Source: a virus. Taken from it: a stretch of DNA of 28,892 bases. The notes under the pieces were generated by a model, which saw only the letters and a list, made by a program, of their open reading frames with translations, did no database searches and had not been told where the DNA came from. This document shows, in pieces, positions 19,828 to 27,151 of the stretch (position 1 is its first letter; every line of letters begins with the position of its first letter). The DNA is taken from positions 1-28,892 of the IMG/VR virus record IMGVR_UViG_3300031951_000918. One strand, written 5' to 3'. The position numbers and the translations under genes were made by a program.

Positions 19828-21050
19828 CTCAAGAACAGCGTGTTAAGAAGGCGCACATTGCGCTAATGAAGTCTAAGCACACCGTATGGTGGGGTGGGGT
19901 GATGATGATGGGTACATCTGAAGTGAGCGATAAGGGAGGACTTACCGCATACACAGATGGTATCAACAAAGTCTACGGCAGAGCATTCCTCACAGGCGTC
20001 TGCAAGGAGGATGCAGAGGTGGCGGGTCTTGTCTTGCATGAGAACTTACACATCGGTCTGCGTCAAGGGATACTCAACCGTGACCTATGGGTAGAGAATG
20101 CCAAACTCGCCAATGTCGCGGCTGACATGGTGGTCAATGACATCATCATGGAGATACACAAGGAAGACCCCAACCTTGTAAAACTACCTGCGGGTGGGTG
20201 TTACGAGGAACGCTTTCACAACATGAATATGCGTGAGGTGTATCGCTTACTCAAGGAAGAGTGCAAGGGCGGGGGTAGCGGATACAAACCTAAGAAGAAG
20301 GGTCAACCATCTAAAGGTTCAGGGGGTGGTGAACAGCAAGATAGCGAGGAGGGTGATGAGTATTCGTTCGACGAGCATGACTTTGGCAAGATGGATGCAG
20401 AGCAAGCCAAGGATATCAACGAGCGTATAGATAGAGCAATACGAGAAGGTGCAATCCTCGCTGGTCGCTTAGGTATTGACTTGCCAAGAGCAATCACAGA
20501 GATGCTCGAAGGTGATGTTGATTGGAAGAAAGAGTTCGCAGAGTATGTCTCATCGTTCGCTCGCGGTAAGGATGAATACACATGGCGTAAGTTCAACAGA
20601 AGATTATTGCCAAGTGATTTGTTCCTACCATCTGCGGAGACAGAGACTATTGGCGAGGTCATCTATGGCATAGATACATCGGGGTCTATCTCACAGCAAC
20701 AGATAAACGAATTCGCGGCAGAGATTGTCAAGGGTGCGGAAGCCGTATGCCCTGAGAAGATTCGCGTTCTGTGGTGGGACACCAAGGTTCATGGTGAACA
20801 AGTGTTTGAACCCGCACAGTATCAGGAGATAGGTTCTCTATTGAAACCGATGGGGGGCGGTGGAACTAGGGTTTCATGTGTCAGTGAACATATAAATAAA
20901 AAGAATCTCAAGGCAGAGTGTGTGGTCATCTTCACAGACGGCTACTTGGAAAACGATGTCAAGTGGGACATATCGATGCCAACTCTATGGTTGGTAACTT
21001 GTAATAAACAATGGACTCCCCCAACAGGGAAGAAAGTAATGGTGAACTAA
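19821..21050 (+). CDS. Metallopeptidase-like and VWA domain protein
   Basis: A 409-aa two-part protein. The N-terminal domain (1-145) contains an HExxH-type zinc motif, LHENLHIG (72-79), preceded by YTDGINKVYGRAFL and followed by NVAADMVVNDIIME, the layout of VWA-associated DUF2201-type metallopeptidase-like domains. A Gly/Ser/Lys-rich acidic linker (150-190) leads to helices and a C-terminal VWA domain (about 278-409) with MIDAS DTSGS (285-289), GGGGT (345-349) and FTDGY (371-375). It parallels CobT/ViaA-type partners of MoxR ATPases. AAGGAGGA precedes the ATG, the best ribosome site in the operon. Substrate unknown. Confidence 0.85.
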   Translation: MLTQEQRVKKAHIALMKSKHTVWWGGVMMMGTSEVSDKGGLTAYTDGINKVYGRAFLTGVCKEDAEVAGLVLHENLHIGLRQGILNRDLWVENAKLANVAADMVVNDIIMEIHKEDPNLVKLPAGGCYEERFHNMNMREVYRLLKEECKGGGSGYKPKKKGQPSKGSGGGEQQDSEEGDEYSFDEHDFGKMDAEQAKDINERIDRAIREGAILAGRLGIDLPRAITEMLEGDVDWKKEFAEYVSSFARGKDEYTWRKFNRRLLPSDLFLPSAETETIGEVIYGIDTSGSISQQQINEFAAEIVKGAEAVCPEKIRVLWWDTKVHGEQVFEPAQYQEIGSLLKPMGGGGTRVSCVSEHINKKNLKAECVVIFTDGYLENDVKWDISMPTLWLVTCNKQWTPPTGKKVMVN

Positions 21051-21254
21051 ATGGTTGAATATACATATCTCGAATTGTTCTTGTTCTGTACATCTGTTAT
21101 AGGACTAGCGTTCTCATTGAAGTACCGTGAGGAGGCACGCTCTACTCACAACTTTATATCAGCATTGTTTGAGCGACCCGAATTGCGTGAGACTATCTTC
21201 ACCAAGGTTGATGAAGCAAAAGCGTTGCAAGAGAAAATGGAGGAAGCAGTATGA
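21051..21254 (+). CDS. Small membrane-anchored helical protein
   Basis: A 67-aa protein with one N-terminal hydrophobic segment (YLELFLFCTSVIGLAFSLKY, about 5-24) then a charged helix (REEARSTHNFISALFERPEL, ending EALQ-type coiled coil). Probably an N-in or N-out single-pass protein with a cytoplasmic tail. It starts directly after the VWA stop, and its own stop overlaps the next start as ATGA. It may tether the module to the membrane; unproven. Confidence 0.65.
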   Translation: MVEYTYLELFLFCTSVIGLAFSLKYREEARSTHNFISALFERPELRETIFTKVDEAKALQEKMEEAV

Positions 21255-22282
21255 GTTACGGATACGGTGGCATCTTCAATGATGTAAGTCAGGTATGGGC
21301 GGGTGGACTCACCTATGACAAGATGGTTGAGCGCACCAAGACCATCAAGCCTTATCGCGGTGGGTTGAACAATGCTTACCCGATGGGGTGGCGTGAGTAT
21401 TCACGCAGACACTTCCGCGCTAACAAGGATGGTTCGTTCTCTATCTATTACAAGAACCGTGAATCGGTAGATGTTGTAGAGAGTGGTAACTTCAAGGAGG
21501 GGTGGGATAAAGAATCTCTTACGAAGTGGGTTGACAGACAGCATCTTGCTACTGTGTATCCTGACAATACATTTGAGATTCGTCAGCATCTTGGACAAGG
21601 TGACTCGACCTATATGAGTGAAGCGTTCGGTTACTGGTTTCAGTCGTGCGGTGCAAGAGGTGGCACGATTGCATGGAACAGAGCGGGGCATATGCACCCA
21701 ATCTTCAAAGGTATGAGACTTCATCTTGACCCCGCTAAGAAAGCACTAGGAGAGACAGTAACTCCTTACACAGTCTTTCAGAGGAGGGTGAACCGCAAAC
21801 TAGCAAGCGAAGCCCTTGGTAAGTACGAAGAGTTCTTGAAAGTCGCCCCTGTGATGACTGGAGCGATGAGCAAGGATGGCATCATGGAGACAATCAAAGA
21901 CCTAGTTAATGATAAAACCTTTGACAGAGGTGACCCTCAATCATCTATGGCTAACTTTGAAGGACTTGTTGCGTCTCACCGACTGGTGGATGCTGCGATT
22001 CTCTTTATGCTTGCTAACAATATCCATCATATTGGCTATTCAGCATTCCATGAAACGAGACCCCATCTCGGTGGGTATTGGGGTAGTAGCCATTCTCCTG
22101 AACGAGAGGTAGAGTTATTCAATGTTCATCTAAACCAATCGTTGAGTGGTATGTTCAAACCATCAGTAATCAAAGCACACAATGCTTTTAATCTGAAAGA
22201 ACTCAAGGCGGGAACAATCCTTCCTAAGAGCAAGTGGGGGTACATCATTGAGTCCAATGGTGCGCCTGTAATTCGTCTGTAA
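21251..22282 (+). CDS. Unknown 343-aa protein
   Basis: A 343-aa protein of unknown function. It has a His/Arg/Tyr-rich N-terminal third (YPMGWREYSRRHFRANKDGS, then FSIYYKNRESVDVV), a conserved-looking GYWFQSCGARGGTIAWNRAG in the middle, and helices near the C-terminus (LVDAAILFMLANNIHHIGYS). There is no ATP-binding or nuclease motif that I can identify. It starts at an ATGA overlap and belongs to the same transcription run as the ATPase-VWA genes. Confidence 0.65.
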   Translation: MSYGYGGIFNDVSQVWAGGLTYDKMVERTKTIKPYRGGLNNAYPMGWREYSRRHFRANKDGSFSIYYKNRESVDVVESGNFKEGWDKESLTKWVDRQHLATVYPDNTFEIRQHLGQGDSTYMSEAFGYWFQSCGARGGTIAWNRAGHMHPIFKGMRLHLDPAKKALGETVTPYTVFQRRVNRKLASEALGKYEEFLKVAPVMTGAMSKDGIMETIKDLVNDKTFDRGDPQSSMANFEGLVASHRLVDAAILFMLANNIHHIGYSAFHETRPHLGGYWGSSHSPEREVELFNVHLNQSLSGMFKPSVIKAHNAFNLKELKAGTILPKSKWGYIIESNGAPVIRL

Positions 22283-22302
22283 AACTAACTGGAGAAAGCG
22301 TA

Positions 22303-23241
22303 ATGCAAAACTTTATATCATCTATCTGCACACATCCGAATATTCTGAATATTCTTGCGGATGACTCTTCTAACGACAAGAAGGATAGGAACAAACTTCT
22401 AGTGGAGATATGTTCGGCTTTCAATCTGAAAATTAAAGACATATCCAAGAATCAATTAGAAGTTCATCTAGTGACTGCGGAGAACCATCTTAATGCGGGC
22501 TACATATGGGCTTCAAGAAATGGTAATGGGGATACGATTTACTTCTACTCCAGTCCATTGATTTCTAAACAGAAAGGTAGCGCGAATAGTTCCGCAGATA
22601 CAAGGGACTCTAAGAAGATTGCTACTCTGATTGCAAACATTCGCAAGCAAGGCGAGATACCTACTGAGGAAGGATTGTCTAACACATACAAGGCGGGTAT
22701 TCGTTCTGCTTTCAGGTCAATAGGAGAACGCTATGGACATGACCGTTTCGAGATAGATGATTCATTGGCTTTGATAGCAACTAAGGTAATTTTGGGTATT
22801 GACAAGGAGATTATTCCGAGTAATATCGAATCCCTTCAAGCGTGTTACGACAAGTACATGAAAAAGTTAAATGCAGTGAAACAGTTAGAGTCTCATAAAG
22901 AAAGGTTCGCCAAGGGCGCAACCTTCATAGGCGTTATGAGTGACAACCATAATCTAGAACACACCAAAGTTTATTATCTAATTGGTGAGGCTTCATTCGA
23001 TTTAGACAAAGATGAAGTAACGATTCATGGTGGTGTGAAACGCTATTCAACTCTCGCTGATACTTCAGTCGCGGCTGATGCAATGATTATCAGAACATAC
23101 CTTGATGGTAAGGGTAGCCCTGATAAAGACAACGAACTGAGTATGCGTCGCAATGACCACTTCCATCATGAGATTGATGTGGCGCAAGGCTACAACAATT
23201 ACAGAGAATTGTTCGTACTAATCCCCAAGCAACATGAATGA
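22303..23241 (+). CDS. Unknown 312-aa protein
   Basis: A 312-aa protein of unknown function. It has an alpha-helical start (NFISSICTHPNILNILADDS), a central TYKAGIRSAFRSIGERYGHD helix pair, and a C-terminal mixed domain (FIGVMSDNHNLEHTKVYYLI, then DHFHHEIDVAQGYNNYRELF). CTGGAGAAAGCG precedes the ATG. Codons 23036-23053 are identical over 18 nt with the repeat-E region at 15843. Its stop overlaps the following gene by 8 nt. Confidence 0.65.
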   Translation: MQNFISSICTHPNILNILADDSSNDKKDRNKLLVEICSAFNLKIKDISKNQLEVHLVTAENHLNAGYIWASRNGNGDTIYFYSSPLISKQKGSANSSADTRDSKKIATLIANIRKQGEIPTEEGLSNTYKAGIRSAFRSIGERYGHDRFEIDDSLALIATKVILGIDKEIIPSNIESLQACYDKYMKKLNAVKQLESHKERFAKGATFIGVMSDNHNLEHTKVYYLIGEASFDLDKDEVTIHGGVKRYSTLADTSVAADAMIIRTYLDGKGSPDKDNELSMRRNDHFHHEIDVAQGYNNYRELFVLIPKQHE

Positions 23242-23590
23242 AAACTATGTACCGATAATGCACAGTTATCTGTTTGATAGTCTGCGCGTTCCTATGTTCA
23301 TAGAAGGTGACGAGTATTGCATTTGTGTAGGCAAGGGTGAGTATCGCTACTACACCAAAGAGACATTGCCTGACAAAGTGAAAGCGTTGTACTCAATGAT
23401 TCACACAATGCCGTTCAACGATAGACAACCTTGGGAGGTAACACCCATAGATGTTTATATCAACAATCAAGATGCGCGTCTCAACGAGACTGGCTGGCGC
23501 GTATCTGATTCTGTATACATACTAGTACTAGACAACTCAACTCTACAAGAGATGAAGGGAGGTGGCGATGACACCCGAAGGCAAAGTTAA
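23234..23590 (+). CDS. Unknown 118-aa protein
   Basis: A 118-aa protein (RVPMFIEGDEYCICVGKGEY, RYYTKETLPDKVKALYSMIH, GWRVSDSVYILVLDNSTLQE) with strand-rich composition. It overlaps the previous gene by 8 nt and the nuclease gene by 23 nt; the last codons hold the GGAGG site of that nuclease. Coupling with the VRR nuclease gene suggests co-production. No family recognised. Confidence 0.65.
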   Translation: MNENYVPIMHSYLFDSLRVPMFIEGDEYCICVGKGEYRYYTKETLPDKVKALYSMIHTMPFNDRQPWEVTPIDVYINNQDARLNETGWRVSDSVYILVLDNSTLQEMKGGGDDTRRQS

Positions 23591-23858
23591 ACGCAAGGCT
23601 ATTGCGGAACTACAAAAACTTGGCATGTACATCTTCTTCCCCGCAACAGGGGGATTTGGTCGTTCAGGTATCCCTGACATAGTATGTTGTTACAAGGGAA
23701 AGTTTATTGGCATTGAGTGCAAGGCGAATGGCAAGAAGCCCACAGCATTACAACAATCCAATCTAGAAGAGATTGTCAACAACGGTGGTATCGCTATCGT
23801 GATTGATGAGACAAGCGTTTTTAATCTTAAACAAATCATTGAGGAGACTAACCTATGA
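23568..23858 (+). CDS. VRR-NUC domain nuclease
   Basis: A 96-aa protein that is nearly all VRR-NUC domain, a PD-(D/E)XK nuclease of the kind found stand-alone in phages and in eukaryotic FAN1. It has an N-terminal helix (KVKRKAIAELQKLGMYIFFP), the motif GRSGIPDIVCCYKG with Asp38, the IECK site (Glu50, Lys52), and a following Gln helix (TALQQSNLEEIV). Stand-alone members cut branched DNA, probably as dimers, so it may process replication or recombination junctions. ATG 23568 has GGGAGG 6 nt upstream. The next gene starts at its ATGA overlap. Confidence 0.9.
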   Translation: MTPEGKVKRKAIAELQKLGMYIFFPATGGFGRSGIPDIVCCYKGKFIGIECKANGKKPTALQQSNLEEIVNNGGIAIVIDETSVFNLKQIIEETNL

Positions 23859-24034
23859 CACCCGAAGATGAAGAGTTCAACCGTGTAGAGATGGAGTCTC
23901 GCATCAAGCAAGACTATGTGCGCGACATTAAGCAACCATCAAGAGAACAACTAATGGCGGAGGTCGCTGTGCTAACTGAGTTGGTGCGTGTCTTGTCTGG
24001 CAGAGTTAAAGAGTTGGAGGGCAAGCATGATTGA
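23855..24034 (+). CDS. Small coiled-coil protein
   Basis: A 59-aa charged protein (MTPEDEEFNRVEMESRIKQD, then EQLMAEVAVLTELVRVLSGR) with a C-terminal leucine heptad coiled coil. Its ATG overlaps the VRR-NUC stop (ATGA), and the next gene starts within its last codons. It begins MTPE, as does the upstream nuclease. Function unknown. Confidence 0.65.
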   Translation: MTPEDEEFNRVEMESRIKQDYVRDIKQPSREQLMAEVAVLTELVRVLSGRVKELEGKHD

Positions 24035-24185
24035 AGAAGACGATGACATCCAAGACTACAAACGACCTTGGGTTGGTTTGTCTGAACAAGACATCAACGA
24101 ACTAAAACACAACCTACCCGACCTCTACTATTGGGTTGACGTAGTTAGAGCAACCGAAAAAAGATTAAAGGAGTTGAACGCATGA
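24027..24185 (+). CDS. Small acidic protein
   Basis: A 52-aa acidic protein (MIEEDDDIQDYKRPWVGLSE, then NLPDLYYWVDVVRATEKRLK) with helical C-terminus. ATG 24027 has GGAGG 6 nt upstream and overlaps the previous stop by 8 nt; an in-frame start further upstream would overlap far more. Function unknown. Confidence 0.65.
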   Translation: MIEEDDDIQDYKRPWVGLSEQDINELKHNLPDLYYWVDVVRATEKRLKELNA

Positions 24186-24397
24186 CTAAACGAGAAACCA
24201 TAGTGGCATTCATTAAAGATATGTTGCGACCACGCACTCTAAAAGAAATCATTGACATTGAAATGCGTGATGCAACCCTATCAAAGATGCAAGCAGAGAA
24301 ATCGCTTGAGTATGCAATGAGCGTTGTTGAATACAACCGTCAACGCATTCGTAGACTGGAAGAAAAACTTTTAGAACTAGGAGACAAAGATGCTTGA
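24182..24397 (+). CDS. Small coiled-coil protein
   Basis: A 71-aa protein with an N-terminal winged-helix-like stretch (KRETIVAFIKDMLRPRTLKE) and a C-terminal coiled coil (QAEKSLEYAMSVVEYNRQRI, RRLEEKLLELGD). It starts at an ATGA overlap. DNA binding is possible but not shown. Confidence 0.65.
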   Translation: MTKRETIVAFIKDMLRPRTLKEIIDIEMRDATLSKMQAEKSLEYAMSVVEYNRQRIRRLEEKLLELGDKDA

Positions 24398-24491
24398 AAC
24401 AATTGCATGGATAGTATTCTTGATGTGCCTTGGAGGGATAGTTGTTGTAACTGTCGCTGTGGCAATATTTATGTTGAGTAGCGAAGAATGA
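24390..24491 (+). CDS. 33-aa membrane peptide
   Basis: A 33-aa peptide (MLETIAWIVFLMCLGGIVVV, then TVAVAIFMLSSEE) that is almost entirely one transmembrane helix. GGAG sits 7 nt before the ATG; it overlaps both neighbours (8 nt upstream, ATGA downstream). The ribosome site and overlap pattern support translation. Possible membrane regulator. Confidence 0.6.
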   Translation: MLETIAWIVFLMCLGGIVVVTVAVAIFMLSSEE

Positions 24492-24721
24492 AATGCCCAG
24501 TATGCGGTTCATGGTCATCAGTAAAACAAACAAGAGACTCGCCCACATTCGGGCATGTTAGAAGGAGAGAGTGCGCTAATGAACATAGATTCACAACCAA
24601 AGAGGTCTTTATCCCGCAAGAGGCAATTGACGAAGAACGAAGGAATCACCTTGAAGATATGCGCGAACGAATGGAATCCATTCGAGCGCGTAGACGGAAA
24701 ACTACTAGAAAGGATACATAG
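24488..24721 (+). CDS. NrdR-like zinc-ribbon protein
   Basis: A 77-aa protein whose first 45 residues (MKCPVCGSWSSVKQTRDSPT, then RRRECANEHRFTTKEVFIPQ) match the N-terminal zinc ribbon of NrdR: CPVC at 3-6, the triple-Arg segment and C..H RFTT. NrdR's ATP-cone domain is absent; instead there is a basic helix (MRERMESIRARRRKTTRKD). Such short zinc-ribbon proteins are common in phages and probably bind nucleic acid. The fourth metal ligand is probably His. It starts at an ATGA overlap. Confidence 0.7.
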   Translation: MKCPVCGSWSSVKQTRDSPTFGHVRRRECANEHRFTTKEVFIPQEAIDEERRNHLEDMRERMESIRARRRKTTRKDT

Positions 24722-24786
24722 AAAGAACTTGAAATCACAAACATCAACCCAAATTGAAGAAGCCCCTTTTTAACGGAGAGAACAAA

Positions 24787-25299
24787 ATGTCAAAGATGAA
24801 TAAATCAAAACAAGTACTTGCTTACATTGCTAAAAACCCTAAAGCCAAACCCAAAGAGGTAGCGGATGCTTGTGGTGTGAAACTACATACTGTGTACAAC
24901 GTAACATACACGGCTAGGAAGTCAGCGTCCTCAGTACCACTAACAACCCTAGCATTCAATGTGAGCAAAGGTAAGGTAAGTTCTAACGCTGAGATAAGAG
25001 ATAGACTAGCCACGTTACCTATGGTACGAACTCACCCAGTCACAGGCAAACTGCTTATGCAAGGCGGTGCGGACATTGTGACTAAACATCACACTGATAT
25101 GGTCAATGAACCTCCACACTACAAGACTGGCGGTGTCGAGACTATTGACTTCATTGAAGCGAAGAAGTTAGATTACAACTTAGGCAATGTGGTGAAGTAC
25201 ATCACACGCGCAGACCACAAAGGTGATAAGTACGAAGACCTATGCAAGGCGCGTTGGTATCTAAACCGAGCCATTGCTAATGTCTCTAATAACGCTTGA
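24787..25299 (+). CDS. HTH plus DUF3310 protein
   Basis: A 170-aa protein with two parts. Residues 8-45 form a helix-turn-helix (QVLAYIAKNPKAKPKEVADA, then CGVKLHTVYNVTYTARK). Residues 106-165 are the DUF3310 domain (VNEPPHYKTGGVETIDFIEA, LGNVVKYITRADHKGDKYED, KARWYLNRAI), frequent in phages, including next to polymerase genes, and of uncertain function. The combination suggests a DNA-bound regulator or replication accessory. The ATG at 24787 follows GGAG by 8-9 nt; an in-frame start at 24754 lacks a site. Confidence 0.85.
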   Translation: MSKMNKSKQVLAYIAKNPKAKPKEVADACGVKLHTVYNVTYTARKSASSVPLTTLAFNVSKGKVSSNAEIRDRLATLPMVRTHPVTGKLLMQGGADIVTKHHTDMVNEPPHYKTGGVETIDFIEAKKLDYNLGNVVKYITRADHKGDKYEDLCKARWYLNRAIANVSNNA

Positions 25300-27151
25300 T
25301 TTCGAGACGTACTATACCGACAAAGACCTAGGGTTCAGAACACAAACAACGGAAGAATATATCCGTGACCCTAGGTTTGAAGTCATCGGTGTATCTGTAC
25401 AGGTAAACGACGGTTCCCCAGTTTGGTTTTCAGGGGAGCGTGAAACGACACGTAAGTGGCTTGCCCAGTTCAACTGGAAAGAAAGTCTCGTACTAGCCCA
25501 CAACACACTGTTTGACGGTGCGATACTGGCATGGCATTTTGGAATTAAACCTATGGCGCTTGCAGATACTCTCTGCATGGCACGCGCACTTCATGGCGTA
25601 GAGGTTGGCGGTTCACTCGCCAAACTCGCTACGCGCTACAACGTCGGAGTCAAAGGCGACGAGGTAGTTAAAGCAATCAACAAAAGACGAGTCGACTTCA
25701 CACCAGAGGAGTTGGCTTTGTATGGTGAGTACTGCGTTAACGACGTTGACCTTACATACAAGTTATTCCTGTTAATGATTCCTTCATTTCCCCAGGAGGA
25801 ACTCAAACTGATTGACATGACGATAAAGATGTTTACAGAACCTGTTCTGTATGTCGAGCAGTCAACGCTACAAGAACGTCTAACAGAGTTACAAGAAGAG
25901 AAGAGCCGTCTGCTTCAAGGCTTGATGGAGCAACTCAAGTGCGCGACAGAAGAAGAGGTGCGTGAGAAACTCTCTAGCAATAAGAAGTTCGCAGAGGTAA
26001 TAACTGGTTTCGGAATAGACGTACCGTACAAAACAAGCGTGACGACTGGCAAACAAATCCCTGCGCTAGCAAAAAAGGATGAAGGCTTTATTGCCCTAAC
26101 TGAGAATGATGACCCCTTTATTCAACAACTGTGCGCGGTTCGACTCGGCACGAAGTCTACTTTAGAAGAGAAACGTATAGAGCGTTTCATGGATATCGGA
26201 AAACGTAATCGTGGCGCGTTACCCATTCCCTTGAAATACTATGGCGCACACACAGGGCGTTGGTCGGGTACTGACAAGGTGAACTTCCAAAACCTGCCGA
26301 GCCGTGACCCCAAGAAGAAGGCATTGAAGAAAGCCATCGTGCCACCTGACGGCTACATGGTGATTAACTCAGACTCATCGCAGATTGAAGCGAGGGTACT
26401 TGCTTGGCTTGCGGGTCAAGAGGATGTTGTTAAACAGTTTGCCAAGGGCGAAGATGTGTACTCCATATTTGCATCTAATGTGTATGGGAAAACAATCACT
26501 AAAGCAGACCCGACCGAACGGTTCGTGGGTAAGACATGCATTCTGGGTCTTGGCTACGGCACTGGGGCTATGAAGTTACAGCACACACTTGCCACCTCGC
26601 AGCCAGTAAGCGTCAAACTTGATGAAGAAGAGTGCAAGCGTATCGTGGGTGTCTATCGGGACAACAACAGTAGCATCATCGCGCTTTGGAGAGAAGCCGA
26701 CCGTATGTTGGAGAACATGATAGACGGCAAAATTAAAAAGCCTATTGCGTTCGGTGAGTATGAGTGCGTTCACTACGACAAAGATGGAATCATCTTACCC
26801 AATGGCTTTCGTATCCGATACCCTAACTTGCGTCGCGTCACCAAGGATGACAAGACACAGATTGTTTACGATTCACGCAAGGGTGAAGTCTCAATTTGGG
26901 GCGGTGCAGTAGTTGAGAACGTAGTGCAAGCATTGGCGCGTATCGTCGTGGGTACGCAGATGTGCGAGATAAACAATAAGTACAGAGTTGCTTTAACGGT
27001 TCACGATGCCGCAGTAGTTGTGGCAGACGCGGATGACGTTGATGATGCAATAGAGTTTGTAACAAGTGTAATGTCCAAAGCACCTGACTGGGCGAAAGGA
27101 TTGCCAGTCGCGTGTGAGGCGAAAGTAGGAGTAACTTATGGCGACGCGTAA
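25280..27151 (+). CDS. polA: Family A DNA polymerase with 3'-5' exonuclease
   Basis: A 623-aa replicative polymerase without a 5'-nuclease domain. Exonuclease motifs: LDFET (6-10), AHNTLFD (73-79, Asp79) and YCVND (151-155, Asp155). Polymerase motifs: GRWSGTDKVNFQNLPSR before motif A DSSQIE (365-370), motif B RFVGKTCILGLGYG with Arg414, Lys418 and Tyr426, and motif C VHD (574-576). The residue aligned to E. coli Pol I Phe762 is Leu422. All catalytic residues are present. It overlaps the DUF3310 gene by 20 nt and likely replicates the phage genome; no helicase or primase lies in the window. Confidence 0.95.
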   Translation: MSLITLDFETYYTDKDLGFRTQTTEEYIRDPRFEVIGVSVQVNDGSPVWFSGERETTRKWLAQFNWKESLVLAHNTLFDGAILAWHFGIKPMALADTLCMARALHGVEVGGSLAKLATRYNVGVKGDEVVKAINKRRVDFTPEELALYGEYCVNDVDLTYKLFLLMIPSFPQEELKLIDMTIKMFTEPVLYVEQSTLQERLTELQEEKSRLLQGLMEQLKCATEEEVREKLSSNKKFAEVITGFGIDVPYKTSVTTGKQIPALAKKDEGFIALTENDDPFIQQLCAVRLGTKSTLEEKRIERFMDIGKRNRGALPIPLKYYGAHTGRWSGTDKVNFQNLPSRDPKKKALKKAIVPPDGYMVINSDSSQIEARVLAWLAGQEDVVKQFAKGEDVYSIFASNVYGKTITKADPTERFVGKTCILGLGYGTGAMKLQHTLATSQPVSVKLDEEECKRIVGVYRDNNSSIIALWREADRMLENMIDGKIKKPIAFGEYECVHYDKDGIILPNGFRIRYPNLRRVTKDDKTQIVYDSRKGEVSIWGGAVVENVVQALARIVVGTQMCEINNKYRVALTVHDAAVVVADADDVDDAIEFVTSVMSKAPDWAKGLPVACEAKVGVTYGDA

